DNA from: Marsupella aquatica
Lineage: Eukaryota; Marchantiophyta
Length of the DNA: 64,000 nt
Assembly: GCA_973895155.1 (NCBI GenBank)
Contig: OZ316891.1
Location: 25,420,001 to 25,484,000 of the forward strand
Direction of reading: 5' to 3'
Part shown: positions 34,220 to 45,211 of the stretch, one piece after another
Numbering within the stretch: position 1 is the stretch's first letter
How the letters are laid out: the number at the start of each line of letters is the position of its first letter
Translations under genes and position numbers: made by a program
Notes under the pieces: model-generated
The model's input: only the letters and a program-made list of their open reading frames with translations
Told to the model about the DNA's origin: nothing
Databases searched by the model: none

Positions 34220-34294
34220 TCTGAAATAGACAAATATTGAAAGTTAAACGTTTATTATAAAATACTAACACGCGCATGGTCGCGTCGTGCCAAA

Positions 34295-34497
34295 TTACAT
34301 TTTAGGAACGTTTATCCTGACCCAATCTTCTCGCTCATCTTCATCTAACCAAAACCAAAGGTTCCTAAACGTGTCAAGTTCAGATCCTTCAAATCCACCC
34401 AGAATGTCCAGCGGCGGGAGAGTTCTGATGGATTCTGTAAATCTGCATGCTACACTCCGTGAAGTCAAATGCCTTCGAAGCGATTCATATCCTGATC
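34295..34497 (-). pseudogene. F-box-like repeat protein, C-terminal exon, separated by the 28-kb element
   Basis: Minus-strand reading (GYESLRRHLTSRSVACRFTE, then PPLDILGGFEGSELDTF and EDEREDWVRINVPKM, stop TAA at 34295) is open from the 28-kb element's border. Its upstream part is at 62646-64000, where the frame ends at DFIDRPG against the other border. Both sides meet in frame if the element and one target copy are taken away. A CACGCG palindrome lies just downstream (34269-34286). Confidence 0.75.
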
Positions 34498-34687
34498 AGC
34501 CTATTCATTAAAAGTGTATTATTATTTGATTTATGTACATTTGGGCAATGAAAAGTGTAAATTTGAACATCAAAATAGGTACATTTGGCTTTAAAAGTGT
34601 ACATTTGAGTACATTTGGCCTAGAAAGTGTACATTTGAGTGAAAAATGCATACATTTGGCTTAAAAAGTGTACATTTAAGTGTATTT
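34498..34687 (+). repeat. Left TIR and subterminal repeats of the 28-kb element
   Basis: A 24-bp terminal inverted repeat, then at least five copies of GTACATTTGG/GTGTACATTT within 150 bp. The same decamer recurs at the right end. Likely transposase-binding sites, by analogy with other TIR elements. Confidence 0.85.
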
Positions 34688-37600
34688 TGTTGTGGGATAA
34701 ATGAGACAAAGAGTTGTTCCATCTGTATTCCTGGTAGAATATGTACATGTGGCTACAGCCTAAGTAGTTAGGGTAGTTACATAGGTAGTTATCCCAAAGG
34801 TAGACTTAACTCAGGTATGAGTTACAACACTCCCCCTTTGTAACATTGGGGTTTAAATGTTACAATCAAGAGTCTACTTTGGGCATACTCAGTGGTATAC
34901 AATAGGTTTTTTTTATGTCTAGCCTATTTTATAAATGGTGTAGCCATCTCAAGTTTATTATAAATGAATGTAAAGCTTCTCCTAATAGATGTCTTATAAT
35001 TCATGTTGCATGGTAAAGTATAAGTGGGGGATGTAACCTCATTAAAACCTCCCCTACTTTCTTTGTGGGAGGAAAGAGTATTACCATCCCCATGGTTGTA
35101 ACATAATTGGGTTTAAGAATATAGTGTATGTGTAATTTCTACAAAGTCTCTTAAGGTGTTTGTCAACACTATAGGCTTGTTGAAGATCCTCCTTGGTTGG
35201 TGTTAGCAAAGTTGATGTTGTTTTGTGTCTTTCGTCTCTTCCCGGTCAGGCAATGAAGATTCCTCAATGGTCATAGATTACATGCAAGGAAAAAACAAGG
35301 TATTAGTTCATAATGAAGATGATATGGTTGATTGAAATCCGTTGGCCTTGGAATCGTTTGGAGTGTCCAATCCTAGGTCTCATATATCATAGGGATTTCC
35401 TATCAAGGTATAGCGTACCATCTGTCATGGTGCCTTACCAAGTCATACCTCACCTGATAGTACCTTGTAATGTGATACCATACTTCATATGATCATATGA
35501 TACCTTATTATGATATGATGTGGGGTCTTTGATATTTCCAATTTAAGTCGTCATGACATGTCATCCAATATTGGTGATTTAATGCATTTTTCATAATTTG
35601 GCCATATGCTTCTAACTCATGGAATGTAGTTCCATTTTTTTAAATATTGATTGTTGTGAAAAGCACTTGTGCGGTAGGCACATCCCATGGGTTAAATTTC
35701 TGGGAGGCAAGTCTTGCTTGAGGTCTCCCCCTCAATTTGTCAAATATTTTTCCTTTCTAGCTGGGTGTGCAGTAGGCACCCATTTGCTTCCATGTGCAGT
35801 AGGCATAGGGCTTTTATGTGTAGTAGGCACCCCTGGGAAAAATATCTCCCCCTGAATTTATGAAATTAATTGGTGGAAGTAATCATCATTTGTCGCCATG
35901 TAGGTTCTGTACTTTAGCTTCTTTCTTTATGTCCTTACTTCATGCTTTGTTGTTTGGTTTTTCTTTCCTTTTGAAGAGAAAGTCTCTTTGTTCTTTAGTT
36001 CTCCATTCCTTAGTGTAAAATGGTCTTCTTAGAAGAAAAGGTGGAGGACTTTCCTTTGGTTTGATGGCTTCTCTTTGTTTGCCTCCTTTGCCCGGCGTCT
36101 CGTCTTTAGCTTGTACCACGATCTCCATCTGCACTGGACATCCTTCTCTCTCCTGGCGTTCCTCACGTTCTCTCTTTGCTTTTTCGGGTTTGTGCTTCCT
36201 TCAATGTTCTTGGATTTATCCTCCTTGGTTTCCGTGCTTATTGTTTCTCTCCTCTGTCTCGCATTCTTTCCTTCAAAGTTTTCAGTTTCTCCCTTCGCGT
36301 TCGATCATGGACTGTCTTTATATGTTCGCGATGCTGCCTGCCTTGCTCACGATCTGCGTTCGATTTTTGTAGCGTCTTCTCTCCTCCTATCTTTTCAATT
36401 GGGAATTAGGCGTATGGGTGTTCCTTATGAATCAATCTTCCGTATGAGGTCGCCTTCACGGACTGGAATTAGGAGGTCTGATGACTCGTTCCAAAACGCA
36501 GATCTCCATGAACTTACAAAATACAACAGTATTATATACTTCAAATGTGGAACTCGTGCAGACGCGTCAGTATAACCATGTATCATCTCGGTAAACGCCC
36601 AGTGTGCCTCACTTGGCCCCCGAAACCAAAACATTTTGCGCCTGTTAATTTAAGTCTCTGATGTTGTCGCCACAAACTATTTGATCTCAGACTCGACAGC
36701 TTGTGGAATGACACCATAAGGCGTTTTTGGAAGGTCTTCAGGATCGAAGCACCTTGGCAGCATTTTTTTTGTTGCTTTGGATCCGATCGAGCACTTCGAA
36801 ATATGAATCATTGGCAGGATGACAGGAAGACGCTGAAAACTATCCTGGAGGACATCGACAAGGTGCCGTCCCGTAGCGGCGACAAATAACTCAATTTTGG
36901 AGTACCGAATGCTGAAGCCATTCAAGGTGCAGAGCCGACAAGATTTACCGCTGAATTGGGCCTCGAGTTTGAAGATCTCACGTACACTGTCGTCAAGCAG
37001 GAGAAGATCGACGGAAAATGGGAGTCCTATCCCATCGACCTTCTGCAAGGGATTTTGGGAAAGGCTATCAGAGGCCAATTGACAGGAATCATGGGACCGA
37101 GCGGTGCTGGCAAGTCCACCTTCCTGGATGCTCTGGTCGGCCGCATTGAGCAACGGAGTCTGGGCGAGACAGTGCGGCTGGATGGGCAGCAGGTGACCGG
37201 CAGCTATATCAAGCGCAATAGCGCATACGTGATGCAGGAAGACCTTCTCTTCCCCTTTCTAACAGTTACTGAGACCTTCATGTTCGCTGCTAAGATGCGC
37301 CTCCCCACGAAGCTTTCGCACTCCGAGAAAGCTGACCATGTCCAGGCTCTAATCACGCAGCTTGGTCTTGAGGTAAATTACATGTCAATCTTTCTCTAGC
37401 ATACAGCTTTGAAATCACAACTAGTACGATTTGAGCCATTACTGCTCCAGTATCTATAGTTTGAACCATTCTTAAGCGTAAGCTAAGTCACATAGCAGGA
37501 GGGCAGCGTCTCTCTCCTCATATGCAGCTATTCTCTCCGTGATAGCCGAATTTCACTCCAAGATAGCTGCATCCCGTGCGGCTATCATTGGCTATCGAGC

Positions 37601-38037
37601 AAGGCCTGTCCCTATGAGGTCGCAATGTCCTAATCGAATTCTTCTTTTTGCTTTTTGATCATCTTCTCTCTATTGCTGTCGTCTTGCTCTTCTTATCCTT
37701 TTCACCCTGGAGGGGAATGCTGCTTCTGTTCTTGCTGTCCTTATCGATTCCTCTCGAATGCCTTATGAATATCTATGTCCAATTTTCTAAAGAGTGCTCT
37801 CTTGTTCGATCTCTCTTCTTCTTCTCTTCCCAAGCGTTTTCAGATTTTAATCGCCATAACCTGTTCTCTTCTCTCCGCTCCGCTGGTGAGACAAAGTGCT
37901 GATAACGTGTTGTGGGATAAATGAGACAAAGAGTTGTTCCATCTGTATTCCTGGTAGAATATGTACATGTGGCTACAGCCTAAGTAGTTAGGGTAGTTAC
38001 ATAGGTAGTTATCCCAAAGGTAGACTTAACTCAGGTA
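34688..38037 (-). mobile_element. LTR retrotransposon-like element, copy B (inverted relative to copy A), 5' LTR truncated
   Basis: A close match to copy A in inverted orientation: LTRs at 34688-34829 and 37908-38037, PPT CTCCCCCTTTG just after 34829, PBS-like GTGCTGATAACGTG before 37908. The right LTR (5' for this element) lacks its outer 12 bp (TGTTGTAACTCA) and joins coding sequence of the transposase-like gene directly. No target duplication is seen. So the insertion was followed by a deletion at that side, which may also have removed the C-terminal part of the transposase gene. Inner DNA matches copy A throughout, including the captured ABCG exon. Confidence 0.9.
36803..37372 (+). pseudogene. 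Captured ABCG half-transporter fragment in copy B
   Basis: Same exon as in copy A: ATG at 36803, Walker A GPSGAGKST, end at the splice donor GAG|GTAAAT (37372/37373). Here the fifth codon is intact (CAG), but a TAA at 36887-36889 replaces what in copy A is a GAG-type codon (GDRELNF in A, GDK-stop in B). Other changes are few (LDTLAG against LDALVG). The two copies thus carry different nonsense mutations, so the ancestor was open through this exon. Confidence 0.85.
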
Positions 38038-38880
38038 CTCTTCAAGGTCTCGAAGACACTTAGCCAAGGATGTCACTGTGAAATCGGCATCTCCTGGCCA
38101 AAGGCTAGTGACACTAAAGTGTGCATAAACTCCTGGATCCCTCCCGTGGGTCAACATCCCTGTGAGAGCAATAGGTAGCGGCATTCCATGACCCGAAAGA
38201 GATTTAGGAGTACTAACCATTTTTGGAATCCATGTCTTTGCTTGATCCATCTTGTCGTGAATAATGCAAAGATATTCTCCTGGGTGTTGTTTGGCCATCA
38301 CTCGATGAGCGTAGTAAACATATCTACGTGACATTTGCTCACGAAGATGTTGCGCTCGCTTTTCTTCAATTTCAGCACGTTCTTTTTTCCTTCTTTCTCG
38401 CATCAAACTGTCTTTGTATTCACAACAAAGAGTACACTTGGCAAATGCACCATCTTTATGAAAACTGAAGTTTACAAATGAGTTGCTCCAGATCTTGTAG
38501 AGAGTATTCTTTGTGACAGGAGGAAGCCCTTCTTCCTTCATCTTTGTTCTCACATCTTCTTGAATCTCTAGCTTCTTGTAACACGCCGAAAGACCGTACT
38601 CAGTAGAGTCTGTCCCATGTGCCCCTCCATAAGGCATATGAGGCATGGGCTCTGCATTTCGAGTCAAAAAAGCCTCCAACAGAGCTCGTGCATGCAAGGT
38701 ATTTGCCCTTGTTTTCATCAAGCCCGTATTGCCATGGAACCCAATTTTGCAACCCTCCACATATCTCCTTTTGTAATCATAATATTTGGTGTGGCTAAAA
38801 CCGTGGATAATTGCAAATGCATGTCTGCATATGACCTTGGGGGTTTCACAAAAATGGCATATCACGTGCGACGAAGGATA
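38038..38880 (-). pseudogene. DUF7869-like DDE transposase fragment of the 28-kb element
   Basis: Reads CHFCETPKVICRHAFAIIHG, then RYVEGCKIGFHGNTG, the usual N-terminal pattern CRxAF...HGNxG of this transposase-like family. A middle part follows with a CTLCCEYKDSLMRERRKKER motif (cysteine pair plus charged helix). Then IIHDKMDQAKTWIPK and LTGMLTHGRDPGVYAHF match the 'DGMDQSKT...TG...HGR..Y' block that holds the first catalytic Asp. It is cut at LRDLEE by the truncated LTR of copy B, so the rest of the catalytic domain is gone. As the only transposase-like gene in the element, it is my best candidate for its transposase. Family name from memory of motif patterns. Confidence 0.6.
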
Positions 38881-39053
38881 GGGTCATTTTATTGGTTGTA
38901 AGGGAAGACTTAAGAATTTTTGTAGAAGAACAATAGGGTCTTTTAATTTTGAGACTTATAAGAATATTAGGGCCTTTTTAATCCAATTTTTGGAATATTC
39001 CAAGGATATTCCAACTTTATAGGGGTTAAAAAATAATATTTTTTTCTTACATT

Positions 39054-40520
39054 TTAGGGGGTCCAAGGCCTAAAAACGTCGCAGGTGATGGGGAAATCCC
39101 CATGTAGTGAGACCCCCGAGCATATGACCATACCCTTAAGAACATGGTGTCCCTTATCACGAACATCATCCTCTCTATAGTGAAAGAGGTTGAAAATGTG
39201 TGACATTTTTGACTCGCTTGACATCCCATGAAATTCCATCCTAATACCTTCGATGTTTTCCCTTGGCATAATGAGACAACATTTTTGCTTGCAACAATTT
39301 TCTCTTTTCACATCATCAATTGACGCCTCTGTTGTTTTTGAAATTGCCTTGGTTTCCAACAACCTCCTCTTCTTTTCATTTGGATCTACTTGATTCCTCT
39401 TGTTGAAATTGTACGGCCTTGAACACAATACTCCTCTATCACTTACATCCGCATTGAGTTCATCCCTATCCATTGAGTCCATCCTCTCAGAACCTTCCAC
39501 CAAAATGTCTGAAAAAAAATTTCCATTTGCAACTAGTTTTGTTGAATCAATCCGCCATCGAATCAAACTCACTATTCCCTTGTGGATGTTGGGAAAGTAT
39601 TGTGCTGCCACAACATCTTTCACAGCAATCCCAACATGGTCATCACCAAGAATTTCATCATCAACTGCTGCTGTCACTTGAGGGACAGTGATCGTTCCAG
39701 TAGCAACCATTTTGGTTCGATCCAAAGCAGTGTAGATTTCAACCAACTCTGACATCCAGTTTGCCCAATGAAAATAGTCACACTTAGTGTCCGTGGTGTT
39801 CGCCGAACAAGACTGTGAAACAAAATTTACCTTGTCCTTCTGCTTCTTAGAGGAAGATTTGTTGCTCCCATCAATATCAACATTCCATACTTTATTGTGG
39901 ACGTCAACCACATCCCATAGAACCCAGGAGTCCTTTGCCTCTTCAATTGTTGCAGCTCCACCATGTGCGTAAGGTAAAGTCTTACTACCATGAATCACAT
40001 CTGTGACTTTTACACTAACCCGAGACTCACCGAGTAATATGTTATGACATCTCTCCATTGGATCGGTCTTGAAAACAACTCCAAAGGCCACACAATGGCC
40101 AGAGATAAACATTTCAACCTCATCGCCTGGCCTTAGGGTGGTCAAAGCATCCTCCTCTACATTTGCAAAATTATGGATGTTGTTATCTTTTTGAGTCGAA
40201 CAACTACCAATACTGATGCGTTTTTGAGTAATCTTATCCGCAAATCGATATGCACATGACATATCCCAAATGACACATGAGTCAATGGCATCATGAAGAT
40301 TTTCTGCCCTAGGCATTGGAAAAGGGAGCTTCCTAGTCTCACCAAAGGCCTTCTCAATGAGAACCCCAATTCGATTCTCTCCCAGCACAATATTTTGAAC
40401 ACTCTCTCGCGGATCTGTCTTTTGAACTGTCCCATTTCCAACGTCGTAACCATCAATTGTCAAGGTAACATCATCACCCCTAGAAAACCTTTGAGACATC
40501 CTTTTCCTATTTTCCTGCAC
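39054..40520 (-). CDS. Protein with repeated DUF8039-like domains, next to the transposase
   Basis: 488 residues with no internal stop. Two clear repeats: residues about 10-95 (GDDVTLTIDGYDVGNGTVQK, then ENRIGVLIEKAFG and DSCVIWDM) and about 125-210 (GDEVEMFISGHCVAFGVVFK, then ESRVSVKVTDVIHG and DSWVLWDV). A third, weaker repeat lies near 280-340 (KMVATGTITVPQ, DDHVGIAVKDVVA, SLIRWRIDSTKL). This layout occurs in TNP1-like proteins of plant DNA transposons, where it is linked to DNA binding. It is divergent from or joined to the DUF7869-like gene downstream on the same strand. The TNP1-like gene at 4519-7598 has a distant version of the same domain. Confidence 0.6.
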   Translation of the reverse strand: MQENRKRMSQRFSRGDDVTLTIDGYDVGNGTVQKTDPRESVQNIVLGENRIGVLIEKAFGETRKLPFPMPRAENLHDAIDSCVIWDMSCAYRFADKITQKRISIGSCSTQKDNNIHNFANVEEDALTTLRPGDEVEMFISGHCVAFGVVFKTDPMERCHNILLGESRVSVKVTDVIHGSKTLPYAHGGAATIEEAKDSWVLWDVVDVHNKVWNVDIDGSNKSSSKKQKDKVNFVSQSCSANTTDTKCDYFHWANWMSELVEIYTALDRTKMVATGTITVPQVTAAVDDEILGDDHVGIAVKDVVAAQYFPNIHKGIVSLIRWRIDSTKLVANGNFFSDILVEGSERMDSMDRDELNADVSDRGVLCSRPYNFNKRNQVDPNEKKRRLLETKAISKTTEASIDDVKRENCCKQKCCLIMPRENIEGIRMEFHGMSSESKMSHIFNLFHYREDDVRDKGHHVLKGMVICSGVSLHGDFPITCDVFRPWTP

Positions 40521-40559
40521 ACTGAAAAAAATGGATTAAAACCAAACTCATGCAAATTT

Positions 40560-41560
40560 TGATTCAGACTACTATCCTCCAATTTCGGATTTGGACTAGG
40601 ACCATCCGAGTCCGGATGTGGACCGGGACCATCCAAGTCTGGATTAGGACTGCAATCCTCCGAGTCTGGATTTGGACTACGATCCTCCAATTCTGGATTT
40701 GGCCAGGGACCATCCAAGTCCGGATTTGGACCGGGACCATCCAAGTTTGGATTTGGACTGCAATCCTCCGAGTCTGGATTTGGACTACAATCCTCCGATT
40801 CTGGATTTGGACTGGGACCATCCAAGTCCGGATTTGGACCGGGACCATCCAAGTCCGGATTTGGATTGCAATCCTTTGAGTCTGGATTTGGACTACGATC
40901 CTTCGATTCTGGATTTGGACTGGGACCATCCCAGTCCAAGGTTGGACTAGAACCATCCCAATCCAAACTAGGACTCGGACCATCCCAATCCAAACTAGGA
41001 CTTGGACCATCCAAGTCCAAACCTGGACTCGGACCATCCCAATCCAAACTTGGACTTGGACCGTCCAAGTCTAAACTTGGACCCGGACCATCCCAATCCA
41101 AAATTGGACTCGAACCATCCCAATCCAAACTAGGACTTAGACCATCCAAGTCCAAACTAGGACTCGGACCATCCCAATCCAAACTTGGACTCGGACCATC
41201 CTAATCCAAAGTTGGACTCGGACCATCCAAGTTCAAACTTGGACTCGGATGATCCCAATCCAAAGTTGGACTCGGACCATCGTAATCCAAAGTTGGACTC
41301 AGACCATCCCAATCCAAGGACTTGGACCATCCAAGTTCAAACTTGGCCTCGTATGATCCCAATCCAAAGTTGGACTCAGATGATCCCAATGCAAAGTTGG
41401 ACTCGGATGATCCTAATCCAAACTTGGACTAGGGCCAATGAGAATCCAAACTTGGACTCGAATGATCCTAATCCAAACTTGGACTAGGGCCAATGAGAAT
41501 CCAAACTTGGACTCGAATGATCCTAATCCAAACTTGGACTAGGACCATCCTAGACCAACC
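40560..41560. repeat. 27-bp minisatellite (about 36 units) with palindromic core
   Basis: Units of 27 bp in two flavours: ATCCTCCGAGTCTGGATTTG-type (40560-40930) and GGACCATCCCAATCCAAACT-type (40930-41560). The second contains TTGGACTCGGA, CCA, TCCCAATCCAA, an imperfect inverted repeat of 11-bp arms. Because 27 is a multiple of three, frames on both strands stay open and give SPNPDLDGPG-like or SQSKLGLGP-like repeats; I do not regard them as proteins. The block lies between the divergent minus- and plus-strand genes of the 28-kb element. Confidence 0.9.
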
Positions 41561-42889
41561 CATGATGTAATGGGAGATAAACTTCAAACATCTTAAGCTA
41601 AGAAAAATCCAAATTTAGGAAGACCCCGTATTTTACGGATCTCCCTAGATATGGTGTAGCCTAAAGTTTGTGTGGTCTTAAGGCAGACCCTAATGTCTAC
41701 ATACAGTTTCATGAAATAATGGAACCTTAAATTTGAATGCATTAACCTTATACTCACCTTAGTATTAAGATCTGGTAGAAGATGAATATCACATCCAAGG
41801 GGTATACATTGTTGTTTGAATAATGGTAAAAATTTCCCAGAACCTTGAAATACAAGCTATATGCCACTAAATCTTGGGAGTAAAAAACAAACTGAACCCT
41901 AAACCACACATGTCTGTAAAAGATAAACTGAGAGGACTCCAAAAGTCAAGAAGCTGGCTAAGCTGACCCAATGAAGGTAAGTGGCTCAATACATAACACT
42001 TTAAGAGAAACTCCACTCCGGATTACATGGAGCTTAGATTTGGGAAACTAGAACAAGAATGAGCTCCAAAGTGGGCATCTCCCAAATTATACCCTTTGCT
42101 CGAGTCGGCTCAACTGGAAATCGCGTGAAGATAAGGGTTGAGTACGCGTTCACCTTAGCTTGCAGACACACCTTATCTTCACGAGCCTAATTGCGCGGGG
42201 ACTACCATGGAAGGCTGTTAGGTAGGCAGGACATCAAGGAAGGAGGCCGTATGCAAGGTGAGGGCAACGGGCCGGATGCAGGAGCAGGCCGTACGCCAGA
42301 GCAGGCCATACGCAATAGAAGGAGGCAACCGGCCGTACACAGGCCGGGGTGAGGCAGGAGGGGGTAAAGGGATGGAGAGGTCCAGCCAGGACCTCGTTCT
42401 CATTCTCTCACTCCTCGCTCTCTCGCTCTCTCGCTCTCCTCTCGCTCTCCTCCTCACTCTCTCGCTCTCCTCCTCACTCTCTCGCTCTCCTCCTCACTCT
42501 CTTGCTCTCCTGTCGCTCTCCTTGCTCTTTGCTCTCCGCTCTCTCTTTGCTCTCCGCTCTCTCTTTGCTCTCCGCTCTCTCTTCGCTCTCCGCTCTCTCT
42601 TTGCTCTCCATTCTCTTTCTGCCTCCCCGCCTCCGCCTTCCACCTTCCACCTCCATTCTTTTTTATTGCCCTAGATCGGACGCCTGCTAAGACGCCACGT
42701 GTCTTTCTGCCATGTGTTAGAAAGATGGAAGCAAATCGCGTCCTTGTGATGTCCTACGTGGAAGAAATGGAGGAGTTTGACCTCTCCTCTATGAGCGACA
42801 GTGTGGAACTGGCACTCAAAGACTCTAGACAATTTCAATCATGAATCCCTAGTAAGTATCCATCACCTATCCTCCCTAAGTCTTAGAGG
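41561..42889. other. Intergenic region of the 28-kb element with CT-rich microsatellite
   Basis: No gene seen. 42390-42620 is a CT-rich array (CTCTCGCTCTCCTCCTCACT and CTCTCTTTGCTCTCCG units) that keeps frames open by low complexity only. 42230-42340 is GC-rich with repeats of GGCCGTACGC/GGCCATACGC. CT-rich stretches upstream of plant genes can mark core promoters, and this lies between divergent genes, so a shared promoter region is plausible but unproven. Confidence 0.5.
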
Positions 42890-43175
42890 ACTGGGACCAT
42901 CCGAGTCCAAAGTTGGACTTGGACCATCCCAATCCAAACTTGGACTCGGACCATCCCAATCCAAAATTGGACTCGGACCATCCAAATCCAAAGTTGGACT
43001 CGGATGATACCAATCCAAAGTTGGACTCGGACCATCCCAATCCAAAGTTGGACTCGGACCATCCAAATCCAAAGTTGGACTCGGATGATCCAAATCCATC
43101 TAGGAGATTGAATCCCAATTGTAGGAGCAAGTCTAAAACCATCTCAAGTTGGACTAGGACCATCCTAATCCAACA
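42890..43175. repeat. Second 27-bp palindromic repeat block, upstream of the ParB-like gene
   Basis: About nine units of the type GGACCATCCCAATCCAAAGT TGGACTC, in the same phase and of the same family as 40930-41560. The last one, TTGGACTAGGA, CCA, TCCTAATCCAA (43144-43168), stands 45 bp before the ATG at 43214. Confidence 0.88.
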
Positions 43176-43213
43176 AGAGTTATGCAAATGTTTGAAAGGT
43201 TTTAAGTCTAACA

Positions 43214-43367
43214 TGGATGACGTTTATGATGTAGGGAGCAATCTTGTTGTTTTCAAACCCGCGATTGCACCGACCCACTGCCTGGACAAATTCTTACTAG
43301 ATGAGAGATCCCCACGCTTTTGATGGGGGCTTGAGTTCTCAAGAACCCCGCTTAATAATGAAGTGCC
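43214..43367 (+). pseudogene. ParB/methyltransferase-like gene of the 28-kb element, first exon part
   Basis: ATG at 43214: MDDVYDVGSNLVVFKPAIAP, then CLDKFLLDERSPRF, a TGA (where CGA would fit), then WGLEFSRTPLNNEV up to the copia target site GTGCC. Translation continues in the same frame on the far side of the copia element at 56554 (STTIEPVLTLKC). The same site is therefore an exon of one gene split by 13 kb of nested retroelements. Confidence 0.65.
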
Positions 43368-43507
43368 TGTTGTAAACAAAGTAGATAATTGTAATCTTCC
43401 ACACACTTCCATTATATCAAGGACTTATATAGTCCTAAGAGGTTAACATATTGGGTTAAGGTTAACCTACTCTAGTCTAGGGTTAAAGTAAACTATGGTT
43501 TATGACA
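43368..43507 (-). repeat. 3' LTR of the copia element
   Basis: 140 bp, matches 56409-56548. Contains GGTTAACATATTGGGTTAAG and further TTAACC repeats forming inverted pairs. Confidence 0.93.
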
Positions 43508-43903
43508 CTTCCCCTTGGTTAATTGGACGGGGTGTCAAGTAACCACACTTTTAACCCTAGTGTAAAATGGAATCCACTTTTGATGTAGCCTCATTAAAAC
43601 TTGTTGCTTTCTTCTCAAGGAAGAGTACTACCATCATTAGAATTTGTGGTCCATAAAATGTATGTTCTATATGATGAATTATCCTGTTAAATTCTAAGGT
43701 ATGTTAAAATTTAGGGTAACTTTAGAGTAAGAGTAGTTCACTATGTCTAAAAGTATAATGTCTTATGCCCGAACGGTTAATTGAATCGAAGTAATGGTGT
43801 AAAGTCGGAGGTATATGTGTATAGCTTAGGTCGGGTATTTGGTAAACAGGGAGGTGTTGGGGGGAAAGGTCGAAACCCAAATCCGAAGTCCTCATTTCGT
43901 TTT

Positions 43904-44198
43904 TCAAGCATCTGCTTGGTGGGGTGCGTCGGCAGTGGGGGAAAGCAGGGTAGAGAGTCGACACATTCTGATGGCGGTAACGTGTTGTCGATGGGGTCCC
44001 GTAGGTAAGGGCTTCGTAAAAAGATCGGCGCAATTGTCTTGTGAACGGATCCACTTCACCTGGATCTGGTTTCCACTCTGTTCGTGCGTAAAAAAGAATT
44101 TTGGATCAATATGTTTGGTCCGATCTGTCTTCATGTAGCCTGCAACAATTTGGTCGACGCATGCTTTATTGTCTTCGTAAATAATTGTTGGTTTGGTC
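43904..44198 (-). pseudogene. Copia RNase H, C-terminal part
   Basis: Starts at the LINE border: LTKPTIIYEDNKACVDQIVA, then RTKHIDPKFFFTHEQ and DNCADLFTKPLP, the standard end of copia RNase H. It continues the frame that breaks at 51593. Stop at 43904. Confidence 0.92.
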
Positions 44199-45211
44199 AA
44201 TATCGTTTTGCCAGAGGGATGGAATGAGCTGGTGACCTTGAGAACTGGTTGCTTACGGGCGCTGACTTGTGCTCTCTCTCAAGAGCTTGGAATCATCCAC
44301 ACCTGGATCGGGTGTGGGCGTTGCTTCCCGAGGGGGAAGGTTTTGATATGCAGGAGACACCGCATGCGAATGAACCCACTCTTGCTCACTCTCAACATCT
44401 CCATGCTCTGGACGGCTCGGGAGATTTTAGAAGGTTTTAGGGCGGTTTAGGGTGTAGGAGAAGGGAGACGCACTGTGTGTACACAGACACGGGCATGGTG
44501 GGTACGGGGGCAGTTTGCTCGATGGAGAATGTTTCCTCAGATACAAGCGATGGCGAAGGAGAGTCTTAACTGTTACACATTGGTGGATAAATCGGTGAGT
44601 GTTGGGTGGATCCGATTCTGTGCTCGGCTATAACCGAGAGTGGCGGAAAAGTGATGAGTGAAAGGGCCAGGATGGGCTTTGAGGAGACCGGAGCGTAAGC
44701 GGACTGATGGTAGATGGGATTGGGAGGATCAATTTTCCGTATGTGGCTGTGCTGGCTGGTTGATGTGACCAAGAATGGTCTCTTCCAGAGGGGAGGAGCT
44801 GCGGGGACTTGATGGGAGGTAATCGCTTACGGAGGTGTGAGGGAATGCCTTTTAGCTGAAGAGGATCGAAGGAGCACGGGACAGTGGGACGTCCTCGACA
44901 ATCGTGGCTTATTCATTGATGGCGTGGAGACTTTTTGATGCCACTCTCCGTTTCTCATAACCTGGGATGGAGCGGTGAGACAATTCTGTATGAAGGTTTG
45001 GCAGCGAGAGGAGAGAGAATAGGGACGAGCTGAGAGCTGTTTCAACGTCGTAACCTGCGAATAGAAGGATGGGCGGGCATACACAGCGGTGAGAAGAAGG
45101 ACTGACCTTGGTGCGCCTTGGAGACGAGGAGGTGTGGAGTGGCAGCGGGACTTCGAGCCATCATTGAATCTTCTGGTGAGTACAAGAAGACCTTGACTAT
45201 TTTATTCCTAA

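Noticed and set aside
11818-34497. Outer cluster as an integrated giant virus fragment
   Set aside because: The genes have spliceosomal introns with GT/AG ends and plant-type FCP1-like and F-box-like domains, and no capsid, packaging ATPase or viral polymerase is seen.
34683-38042. Target duplication for copy B
   Set aside because: The left flank is TATTT and the right side lacks 12 bp of LTR followed by unrelated sequence, so none can be claimed.
40460-41490. Open frames on both strands over the 27-bp repeats (DGPSPSLDWDG-like)
   Set aside because: The 27-bp period keeps all frames free of stops; composition is that of a minisatellite and there is no domain or splice context.
42258-42690. 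Leu/Ser/Arg-rich frames in the CT-rich microsatellite
   Set aside because: Pure low-complexity DNA (CTCTCG/CTCCTC repeats).
40560-43175. CRISPR-like array
   Set aside because: Units are contiguous, without unique spacers, and the context is a eukaryotic transposon.
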